Source: Wyeomyia smithii (taxonomy: Eukaryota; Arthropoda; Insecta; Diptera; Culicidae). Taken from it: 64,000 nucleotides of DNA. The stretch's first letter is position 1; each line of letters opens with the position of its first letter. The notes beneath the pieces are model-generated. The model made no database searches, was not told where the DNA came from, and saw only the letters and a program-made list of their open reading frames with translations. Both the position numbers and the translations under genes were made by a program. Positions 44,736 through 56,039 of the stretch are shown here, piece after piece. The stretch is from assembly GCF_029784165.1 (NCBI RefSeq), contig NC_073695.1, positions 142,744,462 through 142,808,461 of the forward strand, written 5' to 3'.

Positions 44736-47700
44736 TGCCTAATTCAACTGCGTATATGAAGGATTCTATCTCTGTCTTACAGTGGAATTGTAGAAGTATT
44801 TTACCAAAAATAGATTCGTTTAAAGTTTTGATAAATAAAAACAAATGCGATGCATTTTCCCTTTGTGAAACTTGGCTTACCTCAAATATTGATCTCAACT
44901 TCCATGATTTTAATATTATTCGCCTTGATCGAGACACCCCATATGGAGGAGTACTTTTAGGGATTAAAAAGTGCTATTCTTTCTATCGTATTAACCTCCC
45001 CTCGATTCCAGGCATCGAAGTTGTAAAGAGCTTTGTATTGCCTAAATATATATTCCTCCCAGAGCACAGGCTGGGCAACGGCTGCTCTTTGATTTAATAG
45101 AACTTCTTCCCTCGCCACGTTTGATTTTGGGAGATTTCAACTCTCATGGCGTGGCTTAGGGTTCCCCTTACAACGATAACCGCTCCTCCTTAATCTATAA
45201 CCTTTGCGATGACTTCGACATGACTATTTTAAACAACGGCGAAATGACACGTATCCCGAAACCTCCAGCGCGCCCAAGCGCTTATGTTCGACGTCGCTAC
45301 GGTTGGGTTGCACATGGAAGGTAATCCTCGATCCTCACGGTAGCGACCATTTGCCTATTCTTATTTCAATTAATAACGGGTCAATTCGCATGCGACCAGT
45401 TGACATTCCGTATGACCTCACACGGAATGTCGATTGGAAGTTATACGAGGAAATGATTTCAAAAGCGGTCGATTCGATTCAACATCATCCACCACTTGAA
45501 GAATACAACCTCCTCGCGGGCTTGATTCTCGACGCCGCGTTGCAAGCCCAAACGAAGAAATATCCCGGCGTAACGATCAAAGAACGGCCTCCCATTCCGT
45601 GGTGGGACCAAGAGTGCTCCGATGTCTACACGCAAAGATCCGACGCGTTTTTGGCCTACCAGAAGGGAGATATACCTGGCGACTGTATACGGTATTCGGA
45701 GCTTGATACCAAGCTTAAAAGCTTGGCTAAAGCAAAGAAACGCGGATATTGGCGTCGGTTCGTGAACGAGACGTCGAGGGAGACATCGATGAGCACTTTT
45801 TGGAACACAGCCCGAAGAATGCGGAATCGCGTAACGGTCAACGAAAGCGAGGAGTCTTCAAGTAGGTGGATATTTGATTTCGCCAGGAAAGTATGTCCGG
45901 ACTCTGTTCCAGAGTGAAATATTGTTCGCGATGCGTTTCCGGGCCACGACGCGATAGAATCACCTTTTACGATGGCAGAATTTTCAGTTGCCCTCCTGTC
46001 CTGTAACAATAACGCACCTGGGTTAGATAGAATCAAATTCAACTTTTTGAAGAATCTACCCGGCAATGCCAAGAGGCGCTTGTTGAACTTGTTCAATAAG
46101 TTCCTGGAGCAAAACATTGTACCGCAGGATTGGAGGCAAGTGAAGGTGATCGCCATCCAAAAACCAGGGAAACCAGCTTCTGATCACAACTCTTATAGGC
46201 CGATTGCAATGCTATCCTGTATCCGGAAATTGATGGAAAAAATGATACTCCGTCGTTTAGACCATTGGGTCGAATCAAATGGCCTACTATCGGATACTCA
46301 ATTTGGCTTCCGCCGTGCCAAAGGGACGAATGATTGTCTTGCGCTGTTTTCAACAGATATTCAGCTGGCGTATGCTCGCAAAGAACAAATGGCATCTGCG
46401 TTCTTGGACATTAGGGGGCTTTTGATTACGTTTATTTTGACATTCTTTCGGGTAAACTTCACCGACAAGGATTTTCTACAATTTTAAACAATTTTTTGCA
46501 CAATTTGTTGTCCGAAAAGCACATGCATTTTACGCACGGCGATTTGGCAACTTTTCGCATTAGCTACATGGGTCTTCCCCAGGGCTCATGTTTAAGCCCC
46601 CTTCTTTACAACTTTTATGTAAATGACATCGACGAATGTCTGGCAAATTCATGCACGATAAGACAACTTGCAGACGACAGTGTAATCTCTGTTACAGGAG
46701 CCAATGCTGCCGATTTGCAAGGACCATTGCAAGATACCTTGGACAATTTGTCTGCTTGGGCTTTACAGCTAGGTATCGAATTCTCTCCGGAGAAGACTGA
46801 GATAGTAGTTTTTTCTAGGAAGCATGAACCTGCTCAGCTTCAAACACAATTAATGGGTAAAACGATTTCTCAGGAGCGAATACAATATAGTTGTTTGCGT
46901 ATCGCCTTAGGTTGCATGCAGTCGACCCATACGATGAGTTTGGAGGTCTTAGCTGGAGTACTACCATTGAAAAACCGCTTCTGGAGCCTGTTTTCTCGTA
47001 TTCTTATCAAATGTGAGGTCTTGAACCGTCCCGTGATTGAAAATTTTGAAAGGTTAATCGAACTTAATTCTCAAACCCGTTTTATGACATTGTATTTCAA
47101 TCACATGTCCCAAAATATTAACCCTTCTTCGAATATTCCAAATCGTGTCGACTTATCAAATACTTCTGATTCTACTGCGTTTTTCGATACATCCATGATA
47201 GAAGAAACTCGTGGAATCCCGGATCATTTACGCGTGCAGCAGATCCACAAATTTTTTTCCAATAAATATCGAAACAACAACTGCATCAATATGTTCTACA
47301 CTGACGGATCACTTCTTGATGGGTCCACTGGCTTCGGTATTTTCAATAACAATTTAACCGTCTCCCATAAACTCGATAGTCCTGCTTCTGTTTACGTCGC
47401 AGAATTAGCTGCAATTCAGTACACCCTAGGGATTATCGAAAAAATGCCCAAGGACCATTATTTCATCTTTACGGACAGTCTCAGTTCCATTGAGGCTCTC
47501 CGATCGATGAAAGATGTTAAGCACTCTCCGTATTTTCTGGGGAAAATACGGGAACATCTGAGTGCTTTATCCGAAAAATCGTTTCAGATTACCTTAGCGT
47601 GGGACCCTGCTCGATACCGGGCAATGAGAAAGCGGACTCTTTGGCTAAGGTGGGCGCAACAAACGGTGATATTTATGAAAGACCAATTGCCTTTAATGAA

Positions 47701-48135
47701 TTTTTCGCATTTGTACGTCAGAATACGATCATCAGTTGGCAAAATTCTTGGACCAGAGGGGAACTGGGAAGGTGGTTACATTCCATAATCCCCAATGTGT
47801 CGAAGAACCCGTGGTTCAAGGGGTTGGATGTAGGTCGGGATTTCATTTGCGTGATGTTCCGACTTATGTCCAATCACTATAGATTTGATACGCATCTCCG
47901 TCGTGTTGGGCTCGGGGAAAGTGGTATCTGTGCCTGTGGTGAGGGTTATCACGACATAAAGCATGTGGTTTGGTCATGCCCTGTACACCGTGACGCCAGG
48001 TCTAAATTAATAGCTTCCCTGCAGGCCGAAAGTAGGCAGCCGGCTGTTCCTGTTCGTGATGTCTTGGCGAGCCGTGACCTATCCTACATGTCCCTTATAT
48101 ACGTTTTCCTGAAATCCATCCACGCCCCAGTTTAA
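44736..48135 (+). pseudogene. I-like ORF2 (endonuclease, RT, RNase H), copy B
   Basis: Endonuclease: LQWNCRSI, CETWLTS and DTPYGGVLLGIKKC, with frameshifts near 45030 and 45280. RT: PWWDQECSD (about 45595), APGLDRIKFNFLK, KPGKPASDHNSYRPIAM, GFRRAKGTNDCL and a frameshift in motif A at LDIRG (about 46412). It restarts near 46496 with LPQGSCLSPLLYN and LADDSVIS. About 79 residues of the RT thumb present in copy A are missing in frame at KTISQ-ERIQY (about 46875). RNase H has YTDGS, AELAAIQ, TDSLSS; a frameshift near 47610 precedes GNEKADSLAK. CACGEGYHDIKHVVWSC (about 47930) is intact, unlike copy A. Confidence 0.85.
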
Positions 48136-48527
48136 TCCTATTCCCTTCCGCCTACATCCAACCAAACGACAAGAACACGTTAAGACCCCGGATCCGGAAA
48201 CAGCAACTATACCCGCACGATACTCTCAGGTCCCGAGGGAGACAAACCAATATGCCAGTCCGTAATATCTTGGCCCAGCAGCGGAACATATTCAATATGC
48301 TGCTTACCTATGGCGATGGAAAACCATCAAACAACATATCAGTGCTTTTAATGCAAAACATTCTAGTTTTAAGTTAGATTTAGTTCCAGCTCGTAGTCGG
48401 CAGCGAGGATAAAAAATTTGCTTTTAGTTATTAAGATACTTTAGAAAGTAAGCTACCAGATATAAATGGCGCCGTTAAACATTAAATTGTATTTTTGCCG
48501 TGTCAAATAAATTATAGATGAAGAAAA

Positions 48528-48630
48528 AAAACGCTCCTTTTTTGGTGGTATCCTTGAAAATTTTATGAAATTTGGGCCATTCCTTGGCTTCTCCGTTGAA
48601 TGTTAGAATTCCAACAGCGCTTGCCTTTTA
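48528..48630 (-). pseudogene. BEL/Pao-type gag fragment, N-proximal part
   Basis: Minus-strand translation gives LTFNGEAKEWPKFHKIF, the expected upstream neighbour of the fragment at 42713-42961. Excising copy B and one TSD makes the two halves contiguous in frame. A stop lies a few codons upstream (about 48630). Confidence 0.65.
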
Positions 48631-48639
48631 AATATATAT

Positions 48640-49600
48640 TCTAGTTTTCCAGTCATGCCTCATTTTCGTTGCTAGCACCCATACTAGAATTTCCTTTATC
48701 CTTCATCCGTCTTTCGTTTCAGATATTATAATCCTCTCTGGAGTTTCACAAAAATGTGCTGAGTTTGATTTTCCTTTTGAAAAGTCTAGAATTTTCAGTT
48801 TCAATCAAACCTGAGGTAGACTTCTCGGCGTTACATAGAGAAATTTTTCCTCGAGTATGAACCTGAATAAACTAGACATTTGGATGAGAAATATCAGATT
48901 TTTAGAGTGTGAGTCTATTTAGTGTGGTTTGCACTAACTTACTAAATTTTACGAAATTTACAGTTTATATACATTTTTTACAAGCTATGCCTACTTTTGT
49001 GGGAAAGAAAGAAAGAATCAAAAGGAAGAATAGAAAAAAGGAAAGCGACAATAATTTAAATCTGTTTAGCTATTGCTCTCCTTTACACGTGCCTACGCAA
49101 CTTCATTTATCCCTTAAGTGAAAATCAATAAATAGTTCAAGTTTATCGACCATTGCGCCTGCGTAGACCTGGAATTCTATACCTGCCCTTTAGCCAGTGC
49201 GCGCGCCGGCACCCTGTTGCGGGATCCCTAATGATTTTACTTTTTCTTCGTCGCCTAAGTGGTCGTAAAAACAAAACGTAGACGATCGGCTCATGAATGA
49301 AACAAAAATGGGAAAATACCAAATGTAAGAATTGAATTATGTGGCCGTCGATAATGCGTCTGTAACAACCACTCAGCAATTATTTTTGTCATTTAAGAGT
49401 ATGAGCATGTGCATAAGCATGATTGACCGCCCGCGGTTGCTACTCCGTTATTGCCAGATCAGATGTAATTGCACAGAAAACCAACGGGTGATGCTTGGGA
49501 CTAACATTAATCCTCAATGTTTAAATACTGGTAACCTTAATCTTCACATTAGGCAATACCAGCGCCGGCCGCATCCGAATGCAGGTCAAAGAAGGAGTGT
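48640..49600. other. Non-coding sequence
   Basis: No recognised gene. A GC-rich patch at about 49140-49220 stands out but carries no known motif. Confidence 0.4.
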
Positions 49601-49610
49601 GTATAGGAAT

Positions 49611-49852
49611 ATGTTGACGTGATACTCGCTTTATTGGCAGCCGAGAACACCTCTACTTTCATGAGAAATCACTGGGATGTTGGAGGAAAGGATAAGGTTT
49701 GCAGCAGGTTTCGTTTTGGTAAACGACGCGCTGAGTTCGAGTACCGGGTGCATATTACCAAAAATCGCGCGTACGAGTTCATTATACCTTCTACGGAAAT
49801 CACAACGCGATCCGAGCTCATTCTGTTTGATGATGTAACACCGCAAAAATAA
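49611..49852 (+). other. Unrecognised open frame
   Basis: About 77 codons read without a stop in one frame (WDVGGKDKVCSRFRFGKRRAEFEYRVHI, ending DDVTPQK, stop TAA). No ATG opens it in frame at the left end. Composition looks protein-like (mixed charged and hydrophobic), and it lies 190 bp upstream of LINE family 1 copy 2 on the same strand, so it might be a remnant of that element or of an unrelated one. I do not recognise it. Confidence 0.2.
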
Positions 49853-50041
49853 AGCGCACGCGAGGATATCGGACTTATGACTCGATTAGGACAGACTCAA
49901 ATATTCAGACTACACAATGTTACGAAAGCTACGAGAGTTTAGGCCACCTTAATGCCTCGTCACCCCTATCACTTCTTCGTGAAGAGACCCTTTTTATACC
50001 GAAAATTATAACACGGTTATAACCAACCTGTAGAGAATCGC

Positions 50042-52535
50042 ATGAAAAGCCCAAGCAAAATGAAAGAAATTCAACAAAATGTATTGTCGTCATCTTTAAA
50101 AATAATTCTAGGAACTGAAAGTAGCTGGGACGAAAGCGTAAGAAACGAAAAAGTATTTGGAAACAATTATAATGTATTCCGGCACGATCAGAATTTGTCT
50201 ACCAGTCAAAAAAAGTCAGGCGGTGGAGTCCTCATTGTCATTAATGCAGACTTTACTTCTGAAGAAATAATATCCGACAAATATAAAGAATTTGAACACG
50301 TATGACCAAAGCATTTATAGCTGGCGAAGAACATATCTTCTGTTCCGTGTACTTTCCACCGGAACATGCTCATAATCATTCGTATGAATTATTTTTCAAA
50401 ACTCTAGAATCTATTATTTCTAACATGAAACCAGAAGTAAAACCAGCATGTCTCTAGTGACTACAACCAACGTAATGCGGACTTTATTGTAGACATTGAA
50501 AATGAATCTATCTTACCCCAGTCGTAGGCGAAAACGAAACACTGCATCTTTTTGGCAAATCCTCAGAACTCGGTCTATATCAAATCAATCATGTCAAAAA
50601 CAAACAAAATGCTTTTTAGACCTATTATTCACAAACTGCACTGAAGACTTCTGTGTAGATGCATCATTGACTCTCATCTGGAAAAATGAAGCATGCCACA
50701 CAGCAATTGAATATTCAATAGTAATGAATAACATTTCGTACCCTAGCGACTGCGAGTACGAGGATGTACCGGAATACCACAAAACTGACTTCAAACAAGT
50801 CAAACGCAGACTTCGCATAATAAATTGGCGTAGTGTAATTTGTAAAGAAGGAAATGTCAACGAAGAAGTACCATAATTTTATAATCAAATTATATCAGAA
50901 AATGTACCACAAAAAATAAGAAGACGAACGAACACCAACAAATATCCAGTGTGGTTTAATCCACAATTGGAAAACCTAAAAAATAGAAAACAAAAAGCAC
51001 ATAAAATATACAAAAAAGACAACAATAGCGAAAATCTTCAAAAATACCAAGAAATTTGCTGTCAACTTGACGCAGCCATAAAAATTGCACATAAAGAACA
51101 TAATCGTAAAACCGAACATCAAATCAAGTCTTGCCCTAAGAACTTCTTCAATTACGTAAAAACCAAACTAAAAAGTAACAATTTTCCATCACAAATGCAT
51201 CTTGACAGTAATGTAGAACAAACTAGTGATGAAATATGTAGTCATTTTGCCACTTTTTTTTTCAAGAAATATACACCACATATGAAGAAACAGATCGCGA
51301 CCGCGAATACTTCTCGTATTTTCCTGAATTTTCGAATTCTTCATCTGTCAATCAAATATCTGAATTCGAAATTCAGAACGCACTTAAAAATTTAGACGCT
51401 ACGAAAGGTCCTGGACCTGACAGAATAGCTACAATTTTTCTCAAAAACTTGGCAGAAGAACTACATATCTACACCATTACAACACCTTTTTGATATGTCC
51501 CTGAAGAATGGAATTTTCCCAGAACTCTGGAAAACTTCATATTTAGTGCCAGTTTTTAAATCTGGCGCTAAATCTGACATTCGTAATTATCGTGGAATTG
51601 CCATTATTTCAAGCATTCCAAAATTATTTGAATCAATAATTAATGAAAAAATCTTTCAGCAAGTAAAACACCAAATTACAACTCAAAACACGGGTTTTAC
51701 AAAGGCCGATCAACTACTACAAATCTTTTGGAATTCATAACTTTCACTTTGACTGTAACGGACAACGGCAACCACGTTGAAGCTCTTTATACGGACTTTA
51801 GCAAGGCATTTGACAGAATCGACATACCTTTATTGCTCTTCAAGCTCGAAAAATACGGAACTGAAACAAAATTTTTGAAACGGCTGCAGTCATACCTAAC
51901 AAAACGTACACGAATAGTCAGCTTCCTTTTCAAACCCAATAGAAGTAACTTCTGGGGTTCCTCAAGGTTTTCACCTGGGCCCTCCTCTTTTTATATTATA
52001 CGTAAATGACATTTTCTTTCTTCTTAAGTCAATACATGTGCTTGTATATGCTGACGACATAAGGCTCTTTATTGAAATAACCAATGCAGAAGACTTCGAA
52101 ATATTCCAGAATGAAATTATTGTATTCTACACTTGGTGCAACAAAAGTCTATTACAACTCAACATTAAAAAATGTAATTCAATAGCCTTCAACAGAAAAA
52201 CAGTAACACCACCTACAAACATTTTCTTAGGAAATCAACGAGTAGAAAAATGCAAAATCGTAAGGGACCTAGGCGTAGTCTTAGACTCCATAATTTTCAA
52301 GACCCATATACATTCAAACTATTATATATTACATACGTCCGACCAATTCTGGAATATTGTAGCATTGTATGCAAACCATATATTGTCACACATGAAGAAC
52401 GCATTGAATCTGTCCAAAAACACTCATGAAACGTTTCGACGCGAAGTCTCTAGATATTCGGTAACCCGGACATCTGGCTTTGAGCTTAACAGGTCGACTA
52501 ACGACGTTTCATGTATACTGTTCGTCTGTTCCTAA
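50042..52535 (+). pseudogene. LINE family 1, copy 2: decayed endonuclease-RT
   Basis: Collinear with the copy at 2093-4984 and clearly the same family: NVFRHDQNLSTSQKKSGGGVLIVI (split by substitutions), YFPPEH, a GDYNQRNAD-like segment, WFNPQLENLKNRKQKAHK, KGPGPDR, KSGAKSDIRNYRGIA, TDFSKAFDRIDIP (about 51790) and YADDIRLF (about 52044). It lacks the (TA)n tract. More than six stops or frameshifts interrupt it, and it fades out near 52535 without the C-terminal domain of copy 1. Confidence 0.8.
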
Positions 52536-52720
52536 AAGCGATTTCCTCATTTGAGACCGGTTTGAAGCAGAAATATACAATAGAGTGTTATTAGGGTCAC
52601 GCACAAGTGTGTATGGTATATCCTAGTGAAACGCAAAATATTATACTGCACTATGTGGACAATTTAAACTTACATATCATAGAGTTGGGTTACTAAATTT
52701 CGAAAACATTTATATGATCA
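52536..52720. other. Spacer before I-like copy C
   Basis: Nothing recognised; it contains the left TSD of copy C at its end. Confidence 0.35.
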
Positions 52721-52731
52721 AAACTCTCCGG

Positions 52732-53836
52732 GGCAAGCACTCTCCGTATTTCCTGGGGAAAATACGGGAACATCTGAGTGCTTTATCCGAAAAATCTTCT
52801 CAGATTACCTTAGTGTGGGTACCTTCTCACTGCTCGATACTGGGCAATGAGAAAGCGGACTGTTTGGCTAAGGTGGGCGCAACAAACGGTGAAATTTATG
52901 AAAGACCAATTGCTTTTAATGAATTTTTTGCATTTGTACGTCAGAATACGATCATCAGTTGGCAAAATTCTTGAACCAGAGGGGAACTGGGAAGGTGGTT
53001 ACATTCAATTATACCCAAGGTATCGACGAATCCGTCGTTCAAGGGGTTGGATGTAGATCGAGATTTCATTTGCGTGATGTATCGGCTTATGTCCAACCAC
53101 TATAGATTTGATGCGCATCTCCGTCGTATTAAGCTCGGGGAAAGTGGTATCTGTGCCTGTGGTGAAGGTTATCACGACATAGAGCACGTTGTTTGGTAAT
53201 GCCCTGTCCACCGTGACGCCAGGTCTAAATTAGTAGCTTCCCTTGAGGCCGGAAGTAGACGGCCAGCTGTACCTGTTCGTGATGTCTTGGCGAGCCGTGA
53301 CATACCCTACATGACCCTTATATACGTTTTCCTAATATCCATCCATGCCCCAGTCTAGTACCGTTCCCCTCCATCTACACCCAACAAAACGACAAGAACA
53401 CGTTTGAACCTTAAGCACAGATTTTGGAATCAGCAACTGCACCCCACTCGAATTCGCCACGACCTGAGAACCCGAGGCCTTCAGTGATATCTTGGCTCAG
53501 CGGCACATACCATATGGCCACTTGAACACTAGCGAACAACAACAACGAACCATAACCAGCAACTAGACCCCGCACAATACCTTCAGGACCCGAGGATTAC
53601 AAGCCCCTGCCCCAGCTCATGACATCGGTCATTCGAAAAGCATCAGACGACCATTCAACAACAAAACACTGATTGAAAAATTTATGCTAGTTTTAAGTTA
53701 GAGTTAATTTCAGCTCGTAGTCGGCAGCGAGGATAAAAAATTTGCTTTTAGTTTTTAAGTCACCAGATATAATTGGCGCCGTTAAACATTAAATTGTATT
53801 TGTGCCGTGTCAAATAAATGATATATGAGGAAAAAA
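52732..53836 (+). mobile_element. I-like LINE, copy C, 5'-truncated, with TSD
   Basis: AAACTCTCCGG precedes the element (52721-52731) and follows its A-tail (53837-53847). The element starts inside RNase H and ends with the same 3' UTR as copies A and B (GGCGCCGTTAAACATTAAATT, GTGTCAAATAAATGA). This is a typical target-primed insertion with 5' truncation. Confidence 0.85.
52733..53358 (+). pseudogene. I-like RNase H and C-terminal fragment, copy C
   Basis: HSPYFLGKIREHLSALSEKS, WVPSHCSILGNEKADCLAKVGA and IYERPIAFNEFFAF match copies A and B. A stop replaces the Trp codon after WQNS at 52972, and another TAA occurs at VVW-CPVH near 53198. CACGEGYHDIEHVV is retained. Confidence 0.8.
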
Positions 53837-53847
53837 AAACTCTCCGG

Positions 53848-55038
53848 ACCGGAGATGCGTTTACACCGAAGCATGCACGACCGCTCAATCCACGCCTACC
53901 GACGGAGACGCTCGGGAGCACGATATTTCCGCCGATTCTTTATTAGTTGTCGATGCGACTGTTGCCTATCAAATAGTAAAATTGGCAAAGTTTCATGCCT
54001 CCAAAGCTCCAATAATTTCAAAAATGCAGATATGCATATTGACCAAAATATATATATCTTAAATTTGTTGACAAAATGCCAAACTAGTCATAATTGGAAT
54101 ATAGTATACAAAAATTTCTGCTCAAAAGCTAGGAAAATCTCAAAAATTGCATCATAACATTTCGGCTCCGACTATCATCAATGCACCATACTCCAAATTT
54201 CACAAACCACACTCTCTAGGTGAAAACATCTCTTTCTAATAAAACCCTGCATAGAGCTTGATCGAGCACAATCGTACAACGACGAGTTTAAATAATGTTA
54301 CGCGTTATGTTGGCTCATTACTAAGTTTAGCGATAAGTACCTTTATTGTTAAACACCGCGACATGCGTAAAAGCATAAGTAATGTCGAACTCGCCTCCGC
54401 GGCACATTCACACCCGGACTACACTTTTGTCCTGTACTGTTTTTTTTCACTTTCCGGACAACATTTTTTCTGTATCCAACTAAACACTCTATCCCGGACT
54501 ACATCCGAAAGAGACAGGGTGTAGTCTAAAAACACTAATAACAAAAACAAAAGCTCTCAAATGCCGTACGAAAAATATGACAGCTGAGTGTAGTGTCGTT
54601 TTCGAGTTATAAAGTGTAGTCCGGGACGGTGTAGCACGGCCGCAAAAACGAACAATAAAACGCGATTACCACGGACGTTATAAATGAAGCGTCTACACAC
54701 GTCGCCAGCGATGCCAGCTTCCTCTCTCTCCAATTATTTTTGTTATTTAAACTCGTTATTTATTTATTGACTTTGTAATGATACTAAAATTATGTGAAAT
54801 CTTACCTAGATCATTTTGTTGACTACGATTAGTTTTTTCATGTTGCCATTCATCATCTGTAAATAGAGTATAGTTTGTTAATTACTCTTAAACGAACATT
54901 TTCAGTTATATACCTTCATGACAAATTTTTTCTCATTAATATTGTTAACAGAAGCTAGCTTGTGCTAGATATAGCTTTTTATTTGAATCAATGAACCAGA
55001 CCCATTTAACAATAATAGTTAAAAAAAATTTTTTAGGG
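53848..55038. other. Non-coding region with inverted CCGGACTACA motifs
   Basis: CCGGACTACAC at about 54414, TCCCGGACTACAT at about 54491 and the reverse complement TGTAGTCCGGGA at about 54617 suggest one or two small inverted-repeat elements. On the minus strand near 54160-54190, TTGATGA ... GAAA resembles a decayed hammerhead core. No coding sequence recognised. Confidence 0.35.
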
Positions 55039-55446
55039 TAGGGGAACTGGGGGCAAGATGCCCATGTTAAGAAGAACCTCACTTTATGCACTCGTCAATG
55101 CAAAATGTTATTCGAGAAACACACTAACTTAAAGTTTGAACAGTTTCTTACCGAACAGATTTGTCCTGCAGTATAAAAACCAATAAAACAGGTTGAAATC
55201 GTGAAATTCAAAAAGGTTATCGAAATCTTATTCTCAGATTCGGTCGGGGTAAAATGCTCATATGTGTGTACAAACGCACCACAACAAGGGGTCGAAACGC
55301 ACCACAACAAATGGGTAAAATGCGCTGCCTGTTTCATAGCAACGCACAACCAGCATGACCCGAAATAGCAGAGATAGTCTCTTTTCGATCATGCCCGTCG
55401 CAGGTCGGTGTTTTAAATAGAAAAATCAGAACTCACATGCTTAATG

Positions 55447-55715
55447 TGGGTCCCCGTTGCTCTATGGTTAGCGATGTCGGTCGGCTAGCTCTCCCACACG
55501 GTTGTGATATCGGGTTCGATTCCCGAGCGAGTCGAGGATCTTTTTGAGCTGGAAATTTTCTCGACTCAGCACTGGGGCACGGTGTATCGTTGTACTTATC
55601 CTACACATGCAAAATGTGCCAAAAAACAATATCGATAACGAATTCTCTCAACTAATCTAGTTGATCGCGACCGCTATTAGCCCCAAGGCTAAGCGTGCGA
55701 TATTGTTATTGCTAA
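55447..55715 (+). mobile_element. tRNA-derived SINE inside the pogo-like element
   Basis: Box A TGGTTAGCGATGTCGG (55465-55480) and box B GGTTCGATTCC (55513-55523) at the expected spacing, then a tRNA-unrelated body (GAGCTGGAAATTTTCTCGAC, CACATGCAAAATGTGCC). That body style is common in mosquito SINEs, from general memory. It lies between the 3' end of the transposase and the left TIR. Right boundary and TSD are uncertain. Confidence 0.7.
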
Positions 55716-56039
55716 TGACCCCTTACGTAACTCTTGGATGGTTCCCAAATTTTATGGAACCGGTCGAATTTAAAGTTCTTTTAAGATAACTATTAACTCC
55801 TCAATTTCTTGTAAGCGTATAAGCAATGTGAAAAACAGACCAAATGAACCGAAAATTTATATATATTTGTAGATTCAAAAATAAACAACATAAGAATATT
55901 TAAACATTTAAACAACATATATAAACATTCAGTATTTATTTTGAGTTATTTCTGGTTTAACTTTAAAAACACATGTCGCAAGTAATTGAAAATGGGTTGG
56001 TGGCGCACTCAGAGTGAAACCACGTTTTACATTGGACAC

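Larger units (their letters stand above)
42962..48527 (+). mobile_element. Full-length I-like LINE, copy B, nested in BEL/Pao gag
   Basis: AAACGCTCCTTTTTT is repeated at 42947-42961 and about 48528-48542, directly after an A-tail. The layout is the same as copy A on the opposite strand: about 420 bp 5' UTR, ORF1, ORF2 and a 3' UTR ending GTGCCGTGTCAAATAAATTA. Coding sequence is close to copy A by eye, but the 5' UTRs differ clearly, which points to separate subfamilies. Confidence 0.88.

Noticed and set aside
55447..55530. Possible tRNA genes here and at 7485-7550 and 8527-8591
   Set aside because: Box A and B are present, but each is followed by an unrelated body and two have A-tails and TSDs; they are SINE heads, not tRNA genes.
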